Shown: in pieces, positions 31,791 through 44,545 of the stretch
Position numbering within the stretch: the stretch's first letter is position 1
How the letters are laid out: each line of letters opens with the position of its first letter
Assembly (NCBI GenBank): GCA_020912385.1
Contig: CP087223.1
Coordinates: forward strand, 434,001 to 498,000
From: Neofusicoccum parvum
Lineage: Eukaryota; Ascomycota; Dothideomycetes; Botryosphaeriales; Botryosphaeriaceae
Direction: 5' to 3'
Length of the DNA: 64,000 nt
Program-made: the position numbers and the translations under genes
Notes under the pieces: model-generated
Database searches by the model: none
What the model was told of the DNA's origin: nothing
The model's input: the letters and a program-made list of their open reading frames with translations, nothing else

Positions 31791-34700
31791 TTATTCCCTC
31801 CTCCATTCCGGGTGGTCTGACATGGCTTCAAAATATTGGCCAGAGTCGAGCCAGGCTAAAGCCAGGTGTGCGCGTTGAGCAGGGGGCCACTGGGACCTGA
31901 CACCACCGCTGTTCTTGCTACCTATAAAAGCGTGATTCACGCCGTCGAGCCGGCCTGCATTCCACGCGGAAATTCAAACCCTCTCACTCTGGAAACAGCG
32001 CATACCGCTGGGAAATCATCAGACTGCACAAGAGCATGCGGCGTTGCGGGTGCGCTTCATCGCCGAAAAGGTCTCTCTCCCTTCCAGCCTTCGTAGCGGA
32101 GTTGGTTTGGAATGTTGATGTGGATCCAATGGGGGAACTGCGCCCATGAAAGTGGAGCGCGCGCAGCCTGAATGGATGCATGACGGAACTGAGTGAGAGC
32201 GGTCGATGCGGAACATTTCTACAATCTGTTCCGTGCTACGTTCTACCTTGGCCGCTTCCTCCATGGCGTGAAATTAGCAGATTCGCCGCTCCCGTGGTCC
32301 TGAACAGAAATGGAGGCAACAACGCCGCTGAGGTTGCGTTCACAAATCACGTCAAGTCTGAGTTTTTACCTGGCCGCCACACCTCCGCGCCATCGTGGAT
32401 ATCCGGGTTCCAGTATACCAAGAAAGCAGTTGGCATCATTACCAATCTCGAACGACTGGCGGCAGCAAGCCCAATTCCAGCCGCTGGTCCTCACCCTACT
32501 TTGACTTTGTCAATTCCCCGCGTCTCAACACGGCTCTGTAGCTTCCGAGGCCTTACAATTCTCTCTTTCCGAGTGCCAGGACACGTTCGACCAATTTGCC
32601 GTCCAATATTTCCGAAGCTGCCACCGACTCAATCAACAACAACTCTGGAATTAAGAAGATGAGGCGTATCTGGCGTGAACAATTGCAAGACGGGAATGCC
32701 ACCATCTGACATCTCATCTTTCCCTTCACGCCATCGTCCGATATGCTGCTCATTGACCTCCCCCAGCCGGATTTGCCTCGAGTAATTCTTACGGAGAGGT
32801 ATCGCCGGAAAATCGATACCGGCCCCAACCCCCACGTGCAAGGTTAATGTTTCTCCCACCACAACCAAGTCAAGAACGAGGCCAATCACGCTTCCAGGAC
32901 AAGGAATCAGCCGTAGCCTCGAGTAATCCCCACGGAGAAGCATCGCCGGAAATTCAATACCGGTGCCAACCCACCTGTGCAAGGTCATCCGGCTCACAGA
33001 ACAAGGAATCGGCAGTGCGAACACCAGCCACTCGAGCCGACATGCCTTCCTGCAGAATTCACCCATCGGCCCGCTCCCGATCCAGTAGTTCTGGTGCCCG
33101 CCGGTATTTCCACCTCTACCAGCCTCCTCTCATCCCTTCCGTGCCGAGCTGTTGCTACTACCCCGACACCGCCGGCGCTCGTCACCATCCCGGGTACCTT
33201 CACATCGCCGCGGACGTTCGTGGCGGGAGAGCTTTTCTGGGGATCGGGAGATGAGCTGATCAGGTGGCCGGCCGGATTTCTTCGACCTCAATGCTGGAAA
33301 CGGCAGCGGCGGTCCACGAGAAAAAGGATGGACTGGGGAAATCGGTGAGGCGGGGTCCGTCCAGCCCATACGGAGGGCCCAGCGCGCCGGGTCGGAAGAG
33401 GCTTTGGAGTGATGAGCAGCATGAGCAAGACGATGACCATTGCGACAACGTCACGCGGGCAGCAACACTGCCCAAGACGGCGGCATCTCCGTTGTCCCAG
33501 ATCAATCATGTCTGGTTGACGAACGTGCAGGTAGTAGATGGAAGTATGGGCGTAAGAGGTGGGCGAGGAGCGGGAAAGTGTATCGGTTGATGGACTTGAG
33601 TGCGGAGTGGAGCGCAACAGGCATCGGGGGGAGGGGCGGAGCTGAACGATGACTTCCAACACCATCTGACTTATTCGGCTTATCGAACTCAGTAAGTAAC
33701 AGCAAAGAGCAGAGCGGTGACGGATTGAGAGCCGGATGGGCGTGAATACGAATTGAGAGCGGCAGGTGTGTTTTCTCACGGAGTGTACCCAGGCACCGCC
33801 GCCTGTCTCTTACGTCCTTTAGCTTGTTGCTGACAACTTGGTAATCATTGAAATAAAGATAGACATCCTCATTTCACCCCTCCGTCTCCTCATCCGTCTT
33901 CCTTTACACACGATCGAACGAGGCCAGCTACTCCCGTGGCGGATAGAGACGGTGCACAAACTCCAGACAGCTCTGACTCAGCCCCAGCCGGCTGTGGACG
34001 ACACTGAGGCGCTCGAGGTACTCAGTGTTCCACGAGCAGAGACTGTTCCGCACGCTCTCTTCCAGGCATGATGTCAAGTATTAATACCGGAAAAGGTGAC
34101 GATACCCCTGATTGACGGCGATGTACTGCGGGCAGGTCTTGCAAGATAAACATAGCAAATTAACAAAGTTCCCGTGGCTTGAATCTACCGGCAATCTCGT
34201 AAATACAGACCCCTCCTTGCCGGAGTTGTCCTAATGCCTTATCAGCCCCGGATGTTGTTTTATATCGGGATATCATTTAAATAACTGTTTCAGTTTCAGT
34301 TCCCATAAAGCGTACCTACTTGTAGTGACCGAACTCTGCTCGTATTTCCTCTATTTGAATCTTTTCTTATCCAACCTTTTAAGCCGTCCAGCCCATTTCC
34401 TTGTCTCACCATCGACTTTCTCATTTCATTCCTCTCCAAGTTTCCAACTCCAGGTTGTTGTGCGTAGGTGTACGGGCTGCAGCAGTAAATTGCAACAAAT
34501 CTAACGTACTACGCCAGTTACCACCTACCACGTGATAACTTAGCCCGCGCTGTACCGCGAGAAATGGCGCAACTCTTCTTAAAGTAGCGCGAATAAGGTC
34601 AGCTCAACATGACTGGACTTCCTAATCCTCCCGACAAAGTATTTTCCCACACCAACCTACCCAGCTCTATATTTTTGAGCAAGGCCTGGTTGGATAGAAG

Positions 34701-36881
34701 CTGGAATAGTGAAATGTAGCTGATAATGGTTCGTAAATAGGGAGCTTTCTCACACCGATATTATTTAAATAAGGGTAACACAAGCATAGCTTCGTGAAAT
34801 TGATACGCAGGGAGGACGTACTTGAATATACTCGTAGCTGTCAATGTGCACTGCTCTCTCTCGCTCTCTTTTCAGGTTGCAAATAAATAAAGAGATAAAG
34901 CAACACCAAAATCCTAACTCACGGCTCGATATTACAGCTGCCGCAAAGCAGTTATAGCAGCAAACTACCAAGGAGCTGAGATATTCCAGAGAAATACAAA
35001 GACATACATGAACCATTTTCCCCAGGGGTTTATTTAGTCTCCTGCCAAACATGAAAACAGTGGTGACGAGAAGATGAAGTTGCCCTCTTTCCAACGTATA
35101 CGGAGTCTGAATTATCTCACACGCGTTGTGCACAGAACTTACATTTAGAAATGCAGGAGAAAATATGCACGAGAAAAAGGCATACAGGATAAAGCACCCG
35201 CTGCGCACAAATACACCCAATCCACCAAACAGCCCACCAACCGCATGATCAACCAATCTCGTAAGCCGTCTCAGCAAACTCCCGAGCGGCAGCGCAACCC
35301 CGACCGGGCTACAGGCAGCGTCTCCAACGGACAGACACAGAGACAGGATCCAGCCTCCACATCCGGCCCGACCAGCCGCACGCCTCCCACAGACGCGACG
35401 CCGGCAGCACGACGCCGACAGCACGGCGGCCGCCCACGCGCGCTGGCGTCCGACGGCAAAACGACAGGCTCGACCGACCAGTCAGCCGCGAATGGCTCCC
35501 GCCGGCCCTTGCGACGGCGACGACGGCCGACGGCGTCACTCACCTGGCCGCCCCACCCGCGCTCTCCCGGCGCCGATCGCGCGCCGGTTTCCAGCCGCCA
35601 GGCAGATCCCGCTGCGGGGGGGCAGATGTGCGAAGCGCGGAAACCGGCGATGGTGGCGCGACAGCTGCGCAGATCCCTGACGTGGTGCGTACGGGCTCCC
35701 GTTGCGCGGCCAGGAATGGCACCCTGGCCGCTCGGCTGATCCCGCGGATCTGTCTTTTTTTTTCTCTTTCTTTTTTTTAAGCGGGCCCGGTCAGATTGTT
35801 TGGGCAGGGAGAGAGGCACGACTGCTGCGCCGCTCAGGTCCAGACGTTCGACGTTGCGGCGGGCAGGGCCGGTGGCAGTCCGCATCAGGGCATCTGCGTG
35901 CAGTCAATGCAGACGTGCATACATGCGTGTTGGCGTGCAAAGGCTGCAGCTGCAGTGCAGGGACAGATGCGGCCAATAGTGCGTTGCTGCAGTTCTCCAC
36001 ACCGCTGATATGAGCTTGTGTAACTGCGGATGCTGCAGTTCGGAGCCGCCAAGATTGTCCGCATCGCGAGGGCATCGCGGCTGCGGATGTGGGCCCGGGC
36101 GAGGGAAGCCCTGGCTCGACGACCGGATTGGCCGGCGGACGGTTGCTGGTGCAGCTGCGTGGCCAGAGCCGCTCGACGCCGAAGATTGCGGTAGATGTGC
36201 GAAGTTGCCGGATCCGTCGCGCTGCGCCCCGTTCCGGCCCATGCGTGGTCAGCGGCGCGTCGCTTGCGAATGAGAGTCGCATGCTACGGCCGGCCCATTC
36301 TCATTGACGCAAAAGGGTAAGGCTCCGCGACGAGACGTTTGAAGTTGCGAACATCCCTGCAAGTGCGCTGCGATGCGGCTACTTATGTAATGCCCATCGC
36401 CGCCCGGGCCAGACGAGCACGCTACATACGTCGCGCATCGCGAATGAATAATAAACAAGGCCATTTGCACAACGCGCAAGTCGAACGCGCCTGCGCAGCC
36501 ACCGGTCGACGAAGGCAACCAAGCAATACCAATTATCTCTCCGCCTCGAGCCCAGATTGCAGCCCAGCTCTACGTAATTTCGCCATTACCGCACGCCCAG
36601 CGTTGATCTGCATCATTTACCGCTTGCCCCTTTTAATCGAACAGCACTGCGTGCTATCAGCTCCCGTGTCAATCCCAAGATGAATTTTAGTCAGGACTGT
36701 GAAATAGCTCCAAATTAGAACAGTAATTCCACAGCTCATGAGGCCAAATTGACCACCATGGAACAATTCCCTTCCCACAAGGCCTGCCAATAGTCAGAAG
36801 CACCAAACCCAAGCGCAGCGACGCCTGAATGGGGACAATCCATGCGCTCACGCCCCTCACCCACCTGGCATCCTTTCCCCC
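31791..36881. other. Long intergenic tract, no supported gene
   Basis: A TATAAAA motif occurs at about 31923 but no convincing gene follows. Frames around 32180-33350 and 35245-35885 are low-complexity or strand shadows. A T-rich run (35750-35779) and A/T-rich 34240-34950 stand out. No domain could be read in either strand. Confidence 0.4.
32776..32985. repeat. Spaced direct repeat of about 69 bp
   Basis: Segments 32776-32844 and 32917-32985 share GCCTCGAGTAAT, CATCGCCGGAAA, AATACCGG and GTGCAAGG blocks in the same order, 141 bp apart. Confidence 0.8.
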
Positions 36882-37294
36882 TCATGCACACGAAGCCTGA
36901 ACACCCACGCTACGCACCCCTTCCCTGCTTCCTCTTGCCCTTAGTTTCCACTGCAAGACCGCATCGGCGACCTCATCCGTGCATTCTTCCCGGACTACCG
37001 GACGATGGCGATTGAGAAACGACCGCAACGCCGCCGGGAAGCCGATTTGCGCCAATATTTCGGCCGGACACGCAGCAGCGTCGTCGTCGTCCGGACTGAA
37101 AAGGTTCAGAGCATGCGCCAGCACCAGGGACCTCTCGTGCCGGCCCAGCACGGGTCGCAGCTGTCCAAGACCCCCTTGTAGGTGTCGTCGGCGATGTCCT
37201 CATCGGCGATGTCCGGGATGCATTGCTGCAGCGTGCTGCCCTGGACGCTGCGGCCAAGGTTGCCGGCGGTGTAGACTTGGCCGCCTGTGCTCAT
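36882..37294 (-). CDS. Small hypothetical protein, possible two-exon gene
   Basis: The first frame starts MSTGGQVYTAGNLGRSV at 37294. Removing a 56-nt candidate intron (GTGCTG...TTTTCAG) after SCDP joins it in frame to DDDDAAACPAEILAQIGF and a helical, Arg-rich end at 36882. The donor is weak, so a frameshifted gene is the alternative. Both frames have coding-like composition. No domain recognised. Confidence 0.35.
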
Positions 37295-37475
37295 GGTGCG
37301 CGCCGGCGAGAAGACGGCGTGGAGAGGTACGGCGGCATTACGGACCGGTGCTGCGTCGGTGCCAGCGGAGACGCAATGGAGGGGTGGGAGGGTCTCGCAG
37401 CAGGCCGCCGCCTTCAGTTAGGCTTTGGCCCAGCCGGCGGCGTCGAGAGTGTCGGCCGTGAGCGCCTCGCTCGCC

Positions 37476-38380
37476 CTAAGCTACTGCATGGCTGCATGGT
37501 GGTCGACTGCGGTGAAGCGGGAAGTACCGTACCTTGACTCCCTCCAGCACACTGATCCATGTGTTCACGCCTTCGGTGTTGCCGTGAGTAGGTGTGATGC
37601 CATGAAGAACTCCTTGTTCGAGAAGGGCGATGTGTCTTGGGCGGACTGCGAGGTCTTTCCCACTCTGGTCTGTAGAGCCTTTGTCCGCTCCGCGCCGATG
37701 TATTTTGTAATGACAAGGTGCGATAGGCTGTGATCGAAGGTGGAATGATGAACGGGCTTCCATATTGAAGACGCTCAGCGGCGGTGAAGTGAGAGTGTCA
37801 TTCTTGTGGTCCGGCTTGACTTCTGCTTCCAGCTTTTTCAGCATCTTGTTCACTGTGGTCTTGTTCAATGAGACTCTTTGGCAATCTTCCTGTCATATGC
37901 ATCTACCAGGGCGGTGCTGATCTCTGCAAACTGCTGGAAGAGGCCACCAAAGCCAAAACCAGGGCCACTGACGAGACTGGGTTAACTGTTTGAGTTACTA
38001 AAGGAGATGGGGGTGCGGAAGCTCGCCGAGTGTTGCTGGTGCAGTTGCTCGGCGTCCCACAAGAGGATGATATCGGCGGATGGCTCGTAGCTTGAGGCAC
38101 GCCATTGCTCCAAAAGGCTGAGCTTGTCTGATTTCCAGGGACCCAAGACTCTTTCGGTGCTGGTTGAACTCAACCGTGGCGTGGCCGGCATTCTGCTCCA
38201 CGGCTTGCATGAAGCCATGCACTGCGAGGCTTCCCGTCAGTGCGAGGGTGAAGCGTGTCGGGTAAACATTCCATGCCACGGTCTCCTTTTCCTGCTGCTT
38301 GACGACTCTATCAAATTCACGGCGGAGCGCTTAAAGGCTGTGTCCGAGGAAGCATCGCTGTTCGCAGTTCTATGAGGAGG
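37476..38380 (-). pseudogene. Degraded uncharacterised gene
   Basis: Protein-like stretches occur in different minus frames. These are SDKLSLLEQWRASSYEPSAD with LLWDAEQLHQQHS, then after a stop SGPGFGFGGLFQQFAEIST with DAYDRKIAKES, then KTTVNKMLKKLEAEVKPDHK. They lie in a sensible order but are separated by stops and shifts. The gene family is not recognised. Confidence 0.35.
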
Positions 38381-38983
38381 CACTAAGAAGATTGTTAATA
38401 TAAAGAGGGAAAAAACAGCGAGAAGATGGCGTGATTGTTTGAAGATTACAGCATCAATCGGGGCAGCAGAGAGTTCGGTGTGAACAAGACACGCAGATTC
38501 GAAAAGTGATAAAGCGGCACAAAACGCGCCATAGAGGCGGTGTAAAAATATCATAGTGGTATAAAAAGTGATATAAAAGCGTAAAAGGTGGTAGGGCGGT
38601 ATAAAAAGTACCATGGTGTTGGTATAAAAATTAATACGGTGATGCAAAACATGACGACAAGCGACAAGTTGATGCATGACTTCTTAATCAAGGGCTTGTT
38701 TTCCATAACTCTGTCCTATACATCTTGAGCTTGCATAGCAGCAATTTAAGCCAGGGTAGGCAACAAAGCAAATGGCTGCAGTCGGAGTTTTAGCTTTCTG
38801 CAGGCTTGGATACCAAACTCCCGTTATCTTGGTATGATCCAGACCCCAGCTTTCATGTCTCTTTGCATTCTTATTTCCTTCGCCGATTGGAACAAAAAGA
38901 AGCTTAGAGTCGGCGCAGAAAACTCGCGGACAGCTTCGACTCTTGTGGTCGAAGTGCTCCATCACCGTTTTTCGTCACATAGC

Positions 38984-39400
38984 TGTTACGGCGCAGCCTC
39001 TACAAGATGAGGAAGTCGGGGAATAGCCCCGCAGCAGGCGAAGAAACACAAGTTATGTGGGTCAGGAGTCACGTGACTCTCGCGATCAGTTAAGACCCAC
39101 CCGCTCAGTTAGAACAAGGCGCTCAAAGAATGAGCACAACCAACTCACTGAGCGCATAGATTGTACAGAACTCTCCTACGTATATATACCACACTCCTTA
39201 GATAGCTTTGACCTTCGTGGTCAACTTCTTCAATAATCGAGCTATTATTGGTAACACGGCCTTCGCACGCAGTGCTCAGATACGTGTATTCGTCAATTCG
39301 TTCTCTCCCACCCTCTCTTGTACCCACTCAAGGTAAACCCTATACGGCTTACCACCCTCTTTGGTGTTTGGATCCTTAGAGGCAGAGGCCCGCCGTTACA
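38984..39400 (+). repeat. Solo LTR, family L1
   Basis: 417 bp, TGTTACGG...CCGTTACA, with perfect ATAGC target duplications (38979-38983, 39401-39405). TATATATA lies near 39180. Little RIP damage. No internal element sequence is attached, so it is a recombined (solo) LTR. Confidence 0.92.
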
Positions 39401-39405
39401 ATAGC

Positions 39406-40490
39406 CTCGTGAAGGCAGCTCGCAAGTTTCAAATCCTTGATTTCACACGTACAAGGAGGCCTGATCACTTGCAGCAGCGCTGATCGCCCTCTCGCCATCA
39501 CCAGGCTGCCAGCGTGGATGATTCTCCTGCTTCATCCGCTCCAATCCGGAAATGTCACCGATTGGGAAGATTATCTTCTTGCTCCACTCAGCTTCAACTT
39601 GGGCCAATTTCATGTTCCTGCTGATCCACTGCAAGTGCCAGAGGAAGAATGTGACCGCACGTATGTGTTCTTGATACTTTGTGCAACCTGCCCCTAAACG
39701 GCGCTGCAAATCCGGGGCAGTCCACCAACGCCCATGAGAGGTCCCCTGACTTCGACCATGGCAGAACTGGCTGGTTCCCACCTTCGCCCAGACGCTTTCT
39801 GGTATGCAATTCACTGTGGTGCTTTGGCGCCCATGCGTCATCCATTGAGTGGAGTGCGGCAATAAAGTCACCGCAGCGTCGGAGGATTGGGAGGTATCCA
39901 CATGATGGTCTGATTGTATAGAAAAAGAAGACGATGCGCCACGGAAGGGCTGGGAGATAATGCCGTCAAACAAAAAATGCAATGAAGCAGCAATCGTGAT
40001 GCCTTCACAGACGCCATGTCAGTGGCTAAGTGCCCCGATGCGCAGATGCATACTATCGTGTCATCCCCCGCCTCAGACTCCGCCTCTGTCAACTCTATCA
40101 GCGCCTCCATGGGGTCGCAGTCTGCCGGTTTCAACCGTTGGCGCTGGTGCCAGGCTGCTGCGCCCGCTCGTGGACATAGAATGTAAGGTGCTTGCACGTC
40201 CGTTGCCACCGATGTCTGAACAGCTGGCCGCTCTGGATCAGTATGACTTCTACTCCCGGTCATCAAGCGACACAACGGCGTGGCAAGGCCATTCGCGTGC
40301 AATGTACAATCAGTGGATAAAAGTCTGCGCGCTTTGCTATTTTTCCGTAAAAATAACCAACTTCCCACACTAAAATATCCACCCTACTAGCTTTTAAAAT
40401 TATAAAAATTTTCTCTCAGATAAAATAAGCTGTAAATAGAAATTCTATCTACTTAGATTATTTTATTAATTCGTAGTTATCGGCCGACGA
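39406..40490. other. No supported gene; possible decayed frames
   Basis: Minus-strand frames at 39443-39982 and 39868-40368 contain protein-like stretches (for example WSKKIIFPIGDISGLERM and CDPMEALIELTEAE) but no recognised domain, start or splice pattern. 40375-40480 is AT-rich. Confidence 0.35.
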
Positions 40491-40798
40491 TGGCGAGCCA
40501 GGGAAGGCGCTGAGCTACGTGATGCATCTGGAGGACTTTCCGGAGCGGAGGAGAAGGAGTAGGAGGGCCGCTCTAGGCCGGTGGTTGGTGCAGAGCTGTG
40601 ACTGCTCGTTGGCGCTGTTCTTTGTGGGCTTTGCGGTCGTGGGGGTGGTGATCTAATATTGGAAAACCACCATTTCCAGCCGTGCCCGTGACCACACGCT
40701 CGTCACAGGTTTCGACGCATTGTCTATTGTCGTTCTCCCTGTTCTCCCAATAGCTCTTTACTACATCATTCTCATCAGAACGGACGGAAACATGGCGT

Positions 40799-40998
40799 AT
40801 GGCATTTGCATCGCCGTTATCTCACGTTCCAGGCCTCAGCCGTTCTCTGCGGACCTTCATCGCCACAAATGCTGAGTACGACTTCCGCCTGTTGAAGAAC
40901 GGCGAGTGGAATGAGCGCGAACGCAAGAAGGTTGAGGCCGAGCTCCTGGCCCACATGAAGAAGACCGTCCCGGAGAAGTATCACGACATCCTCACTCC
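40799..40998 (+). pseudogene. Fragment of a flavin (Baeyer-Villiger-type) monooxygenase
   Basis: The plus strand reads SRSLRTFIATNAEYDFRLL, then ERERKKVEAELLAHMKKTV and PEKYHDILTP. This matches the middle region of fungal FAD/NADPH monooxygenases of the Baeyer-Villiger type, between the two Rossmann folds. The fragment stops where AT-rich DNA starts at 40999. Neither nucleotide-binding motif is present, so it cannot be functional. Confidence 0.6.
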
Positions 40999-41270
40999 GT
41001 TAATATTATTACATTTACTCTATATAGAGTAGACTTTACTATACTATCTATAGAATATATAAATATTAGCTTTATTAAAGAAGATCTAAGCGGTTAAAAA
41101 TATACGTAGAAAGATAGTATAGAATTTAATATATTTTATTTTTTATAATTTAAGTAGATAAAAACTTTCTTTAGTTATTTTAAAGTATTACTACGTCTTT
41201 AACTTAGCTATAAAGCATTATAGTGGTGAATAGCTATTTAATAGGGTAGGAGGGTTGCCGTAAAAAAAAA
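40999..41270. other. AT-rich RIP-like block
   Basis: Sharp drop in GC content with strong TpA enrichment and no coding sequence, ending at about 41270. Possibly a remnant of a mutated transposon that broke the monooxygenase gene. No terminal repeat could be confirmed. Confidence 0.5.
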
Positions 41271-42960
41271 GCGACGCGCTCAGACTTTTGTCCTGGTGCT
41301 GTATAGTAGCTCAGGCCAGAACTTCACCCTGTAGCCTTCCGTTCGCACGCTTGAGCGTACTCTTCTTCGGTCCGCCGGCTCGCATTTACTACGCGGCTTG
41401 TCACAGTATCAACGGTGCATGGCTCCCGGACAATTCACATTTTGACAGTGACGGAGGCGGAGAAGCCCACCATCGCGCGGAGCTCGCGCTCGTGTTAGTA
41501 CCTACAAGAGATTTTCATGCGGACAAAGGTCCAAAGAGGTACGACCCGTGAGGCATTGTTAGCACCAAAAGCGCAAAACGGTTACGCGAAGACAGGGCAG
41601 CAAGAGATATCCAGCAAATGCAACTAGTGTCTTTCAAGCCCATTAGCGTCTAAAAGTCCCCCTATCCAACCTTCCAAGTAACAGCACCTCCGGCAGGACT
41701 AATAGAGAAAGGACAACAATGGCCGAGGCTAGTCAATTTAGAGAATGTGGTTTTAGCATCTACTCTAGCTATTTGTAGTAATTTTATTGACCTTCGCTGG
41801 CGAATGAGGCGGCGGATCGGAGTTGTTTCCGGTGATATCCCTCCTCCAGCCAATCTCCGAACACAAAGTCCGCAACGCCTACATCATTCTCTTAATTCCC
41901 AAGGCCCACAACCGGGAGAGAAAACAACCCCAGCTAATTTGCTAGCCGAAGTTTACTACTTGGGCATACCACGGCATCTTTCTGCGACACCGACGGACTA
42001 CTCCTACGCCACTTCTGAAGATTGTTCGCACCGCGGACTGAATCAAGGCCGACGGCACGTTCTACGACGGTGGAGATAAGGGAGAATTACATTTGGACGG
42101 CTTATACTACCAAAATCAACAGGAAAGTGCGAGGAGTGGCGCGGATTCCGTCACATCTCCCGGCGAGAATCAAGATGCTTGGGCCTTGTTCGACACCGTA
42201 TGTTGATTATTTCAGAGCTTGGGGTTCCGGCATAATCAGCAGAATACCAAGTCTTGTCTGGCGTTTGGAAAAGGGATTGTTTCCCGAGCAGCGAGAAGAT
42301 GGGCGTCCGCAGTGCGTCGGTCGGGACAGGCGCGGGTCAGTCCGACGGTGGCGAGGTGTTGGCCAGGGCGTAGAGGGCGGCGATGAGGTTGTTCAGGTGA
42401 AGGTCGCGGATCAATGGGGGGAGGGTTGGTGGCGGCGAGGGAGGAGGGTATGCTGTCGGAGGGAGAGGTGGTGGGGGCGTGTTGAGACGTCGATGAAGGC
42501 CATGAGCGAGGCGAGGGATTCTTCCAGTGCGAGGCCGCCTTCGGGGCTTTGGCAACGGTGTTGGTTTCGTGGTTGACGTCCGTGATGCTGAGGCTCCGGT
42601 GCAGCCAGGTGAGGCTGGCGAGGGAAGGTCTGAGGTTGACGAAGGTGAGCGGGCATGTTGAGGGCGGTGATTACGATGGTGTGGAGGCTAGGAACATGGC
42701 TGAGTGTCTCTTGGACAATGGCGACGTCCTTTATTATGTTTGCCTCTAGGTCTTTGGCATGGACGTTGATCTATAAAGCTTTAATTCAGTGGGAGAGATT
42801 GGAATGCTGGACAGGCTGGATACCGCCATACGTTAGCCACGCTACGAATTGCCTCGTAGCTCTGAGAATAGAGTATATACCTTAGGGTAAACCACGTAAA
42901 GAACTATACTATTCTAATCCTTTTTCGTTCAATGCCATCAAACTAGCCACATTCATAAAG
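41271..42960. other. No intact gene; decayed minus-strand sequence
   Basis: Around 42600-42780 the minus strand reads protein-like VAIVQETLSHVPSLHTIVI and continues in shifting frames to about 42340. This is loosely like a leucine-rich F-box-type protein but not secure. Nothing else is recognised. Confidence 0.3.
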
Positions 42961-42964
42961 GGGA

Positions 42965-44545
42965 TTAACTGATCTTTGTACGATTCCGATACGCTTGTAA
43001 GTATCTTCGCCTGTTTCTGACTGCACCAAGACTAAAGCAACCCAAAAGATATGTTCGTAATGCCTGGATTCTTCTGCGAATTTTCACAGAATACATCAAA
43101 GTACAAGAGACAAACCCGGCTTTTGGGGTCTTTGCATGCACTTGAGCTGACTCGCTACCGGGAGTTTCAGCAAAATGGACGTCGGGGTAGAAGCTTGCTT
43201 CTCTCCTAGACATAAGATCCTTATATACTCTTGTATTTCCTATACAACTTTTCATTAATTGTTCAAAATACCATCGTGTAAAGCTGGAAAGGTCTGATTC
43301 CTTCCACAGCCGGTTGGCGATGTCCAACTGTGCATCCGTTACCATGGCACTGAGTATTAGTTCTCCACCACCTATGCGACCGTAGCAGTCTCGTCTAGAA
43401 CATCCACAATCGGCCTCGAGCATCTCGCATTCGATAATTGCATGTCTCACGTCTCTGGTTCTCCACACAACCGGTTGCGGAGTAGAAACCCAAGACCACG
43501 ACGGACTTGACGTGACACCTCCATCACCCTCGGGCAATGTGTACTTGACAGCCAGGTCTGCACTCCACATGAGATTGTATGGGAGCTCATTCAGCCATGG
43601 TCCAGCAAGGTGTTTATCCATTCCTGCTTGGCCAAAGCGACTGGAGATCGCGGAAAGCGCAGAGAGTTTGTCCTCGAGTCGACTTGGTCGACGAGTGGTG
43701 TAACTGGCAACGATGCGCTGCCAGAGAGTGGTCAGATCTGTCCCTGAAGGTTTCACCCTCGCACGGTTGTAGGACGACGTCTGTAATGGGGGAGGTGCTG
43801 AAGAACTCCGGCACTCGCACACGAACTGGCTCCGGCATTCCTATAGAAACTCGTCGGGCAAGAAGTGCAACGTCCGTGTCGTCAACAAGCGTTCCTGAAA
43901 CGTCCAACCTCTTGAGAGGAGCGGGCATCTCTCGTGAGGATGTCACATCAGGAATGATGCTTGTATGCAGGAGGGTGTGGCCCGCAGGATCAATTCGAGG
44001 ACCGGATATTTTGTAGCGACATGGTGTCGAGACTTGATAAGGGCATCATGCACACTAGCAGATCCAGTCGCTGACAATACGAGGATAACTCCCTCATATA
44101 TACCGGCCATGTTCACCGCTTCCTTTTCCCAGTCGGATGTGTCATCCTGGATGATGCATAATGCATCCACCCAAAGATATCGGAACCGGAGTTTTCGAGT
44201 AACAGTGATGGCTTCTTGGACAGCTTTTGGTATTTCCTCCCACAATATCCCATCCTTCCGATCTTGGAGTGTTGCTGGTGTCGTCTCGAGGTTGCCGTTG
44301 GTGCCCCAGCAATAGCTCAGGGCAACGTAAGGTAAGGACTTCCCCAGACTTTCCCAGAGTCGGACGACGTCAGTTGGACTTTTTCCAACATCCAGCACGC
44401 GTGTTGGAAGATGCACGAATTGCGATCCTCCGTAGTGTGGATGCATTTGCTTGCAGTGATCAAGCCCATTTCGTGCAAATTTTGAACCATCATCCAGGGT
44501 TGGGTGCAGTTCGATACGCGATCCTACTCCAATGCAGGATGGCAA
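42965..44545 (-). pseudogene. HET-domain protein pseudogene
   Basis: A single minus frame of 527 codons has two internal stops. The HET (heterokaryon incompatibility) domain is clear: LPYVALSYCWG (residues 71-81), RYLWVDALCIIQDD about residue 120, MAGIYEGVILVLSATGSAS, then SRGWTFQERLL. Stops lie at 43943-43945 (TGA) and 43851-43853. The latter is TAG exactly where the family has Trp before Glu-Cys, a single G-to-A change. HET proteins trigger cell death on self/non-self recognition; this copy cannot make a full product. The region before 44545 lacks a clear N-terminus. Confidence 0.8.

Noticed and set aside
31866..32096. Gene start after the TATAAAA at about 31923
   Set aside because: No frame with coding character, splice sites or motif follows.
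35245..35885. Plus 164-aa and minus 204-aa overlapping frames
   Set aside because: Arg/Pro/Ser-rich in both directions with no motif; most likely compositional.
40376..41270. DNA transposon with terminal inverted repeats around the monooxygenase fragment
   Set aside because: ACCCTACTAG on the left and AATAGGGTAGGAGGG on the right look loosely inverted, but they do not pair over a useful length and no target duplication was found.
41288..41551. RNase H-like fragment (HHRAELALVLVP)
   Set aside because: Only one short motif-like string; no catalytic acids in order around it.
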